A stretch of 64,000 nt of DNA from positions 2,418,001 through 2,482,000 of the forward strand of contig OY969805.1 of assembly GCA_963703325.1 (NCBI GenBank), written 5' to 3'. The notes beneath the pieces are model-generated. The model made no database searches, had not been told where the DNA came from, and saw nothing but the letters and a program-made list of their open reading frames with translations. Every line of letters begins with the position of its first letter. Within the stretch, counting starts at the first letter, position 1. This DNA is from Aquilonibacter sp963703325 (lineage in GTDB: Bacteria > Vulcanimicrobiota > Vulcanimicrobiia > Vulcanimicrobiales > Vulcanimicrobiaceae). A program made the position numbers and the translations under genes. Positions 63,861 through 64,000 of this stretch are shown one piece after another.

Positions 63861-64000
63861 GTGCCGCGTCTTGGCATCATCGGGACCGGATTGATCGGCG
63901 CGTCGATCGGTCTTGCGGCGCGCTTGCGCGGCTGGGAGGCACTCGGCTGCGATCGCGATCCGGCGGCGACGACGGCTGCGTTGCATGCCCAGGCGATCGA
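63861..64000 (+). CDS. tyrA: Prephenate dehydrogenase, N-terminal part only
   Basis: GTG 63861, 3 bases after the chorismate mutase stop. The visible 46 codons read 'PRLGIIGTGLIGASIGLAAR' followed by 'LRGWEALGCDRDPAATTAAL', the NAD-binding start of TyrA (GxGLIGxSIG). The window ends inside the gene. Oxidative decarboxylation of prephenate toward tyrosine. The order with the fusion and AroH forms a Phe/Tyr operon. Confidence 0.85.
   Translation, partial: MPRLGIIGTGLIGASIGLAARLRGWEALGCDRDPAATTAALHAQAI

Noticed and set aside
1..64000. tRNA, rRNA or riboswitch genes
   Set aside because: I scanned for cloverleaf and conserved rRNA strings by eye and saw none; this is not an exhaustive computation.

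Overview
GC-rich (roughly 60-65 % G+C by eye) bacterial chromosome with dense, mostly overlapping genes, outer-membrane TonB receptors, an rpoC gene and aromatic amino-acid genes. The genome style fits an uncultured diderm lineage such as Candidatus Eremiobacterota (WPS-2): high GC, large MalT-like NTPase regulators, carboxypeptidase-regulatory-domain TonB receptors and a remnant of a TPR family I associate with that phylum. This placement is inference, not proven by a marker search.

Layout. 1-6.4 kb: a TonB receptor (cut by the left edge), a 3-hydroxyisobutyrate-dehydrogenase-like enzyme, a membrane protein and a second TonB receptor. 6.4-9.3 kb (minus): glycerate 2-kinase, LacI regulator and an F420-dinucleotide-reductase-like protein. 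9.35-13.4 kb: rpoC with its own promoter and terminator, without rpoB beside it and interrupted by a frameshift. 13.4-21 kb: AHSA1 protein, a duplicated beta-barrel gene with two +1 frameshifts at identical AGC-TGA sites, a PhyH/desaturase/nuclease-helicase run, and small divergent genes. 21-32 kb: a regulatory block (pseudo-receiver LuxR protein, BTAD activator, MalT-like LuxR activator, HD-GYP protein, OmpR/histidine kinase pair). 32-35.5 kb: a TonB receptor carrying a duplicated two-cysteine C-terminal module.

35.5-42.4 kb holds a Tag-like glycosylase, an M20 amidohydrolase, an Mpo1-like protein, a DUF3311 + sodium symporter pair, and a fused FAD-monooxygenase/old-yellow-enzyme followed by an SDR. 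The latter two, with the enoyl-CoA hydratase, acyl-CoA dehydrogenase, aryl-CoA ligase and RidA gene at 50.8-55.4 kb, look like one CoA-dependent aromatic (2-aminobenzoate or salicylate type) degradation cluster. It is split by an 8-kb block (42.4-50.7 kb) with an RHS polymorphic toxin, its probable immunity gene, a decayed TPR gene and a PMT-type glycosyltransferase. Two copies of one REP-like repeat lie in this block in opposite orientation.

55-61.5 kb: M23 peptidase, DMT exporter, hydrolase, prepilin-like genes with an acyltransferase, and a GntR/YtrA-type operon with a palindromic operator abutting a leaderless start. 61.5 kb to the end: an aromatic amino-acid operon (prephenate dehydratase-DAHP synthase fusion, AroH chorismate mutase, prephenate dehydrogenase) preceded by what reads as a complete transcription attenuator: a 27-codon leader peptide packed with Phe/Tyr/Trp, an antiterminator pairing and a perfect 12-bp terminator. 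This attenuator and the RHS toxin/immunity unit are the most attractive new systems in the window.

At least four genes (rpoC, both halves of the barrel gene, RHS) need a +1 frame change to read through. That could reflect assembly insertions, decay or recoding, and raw reads must decide.
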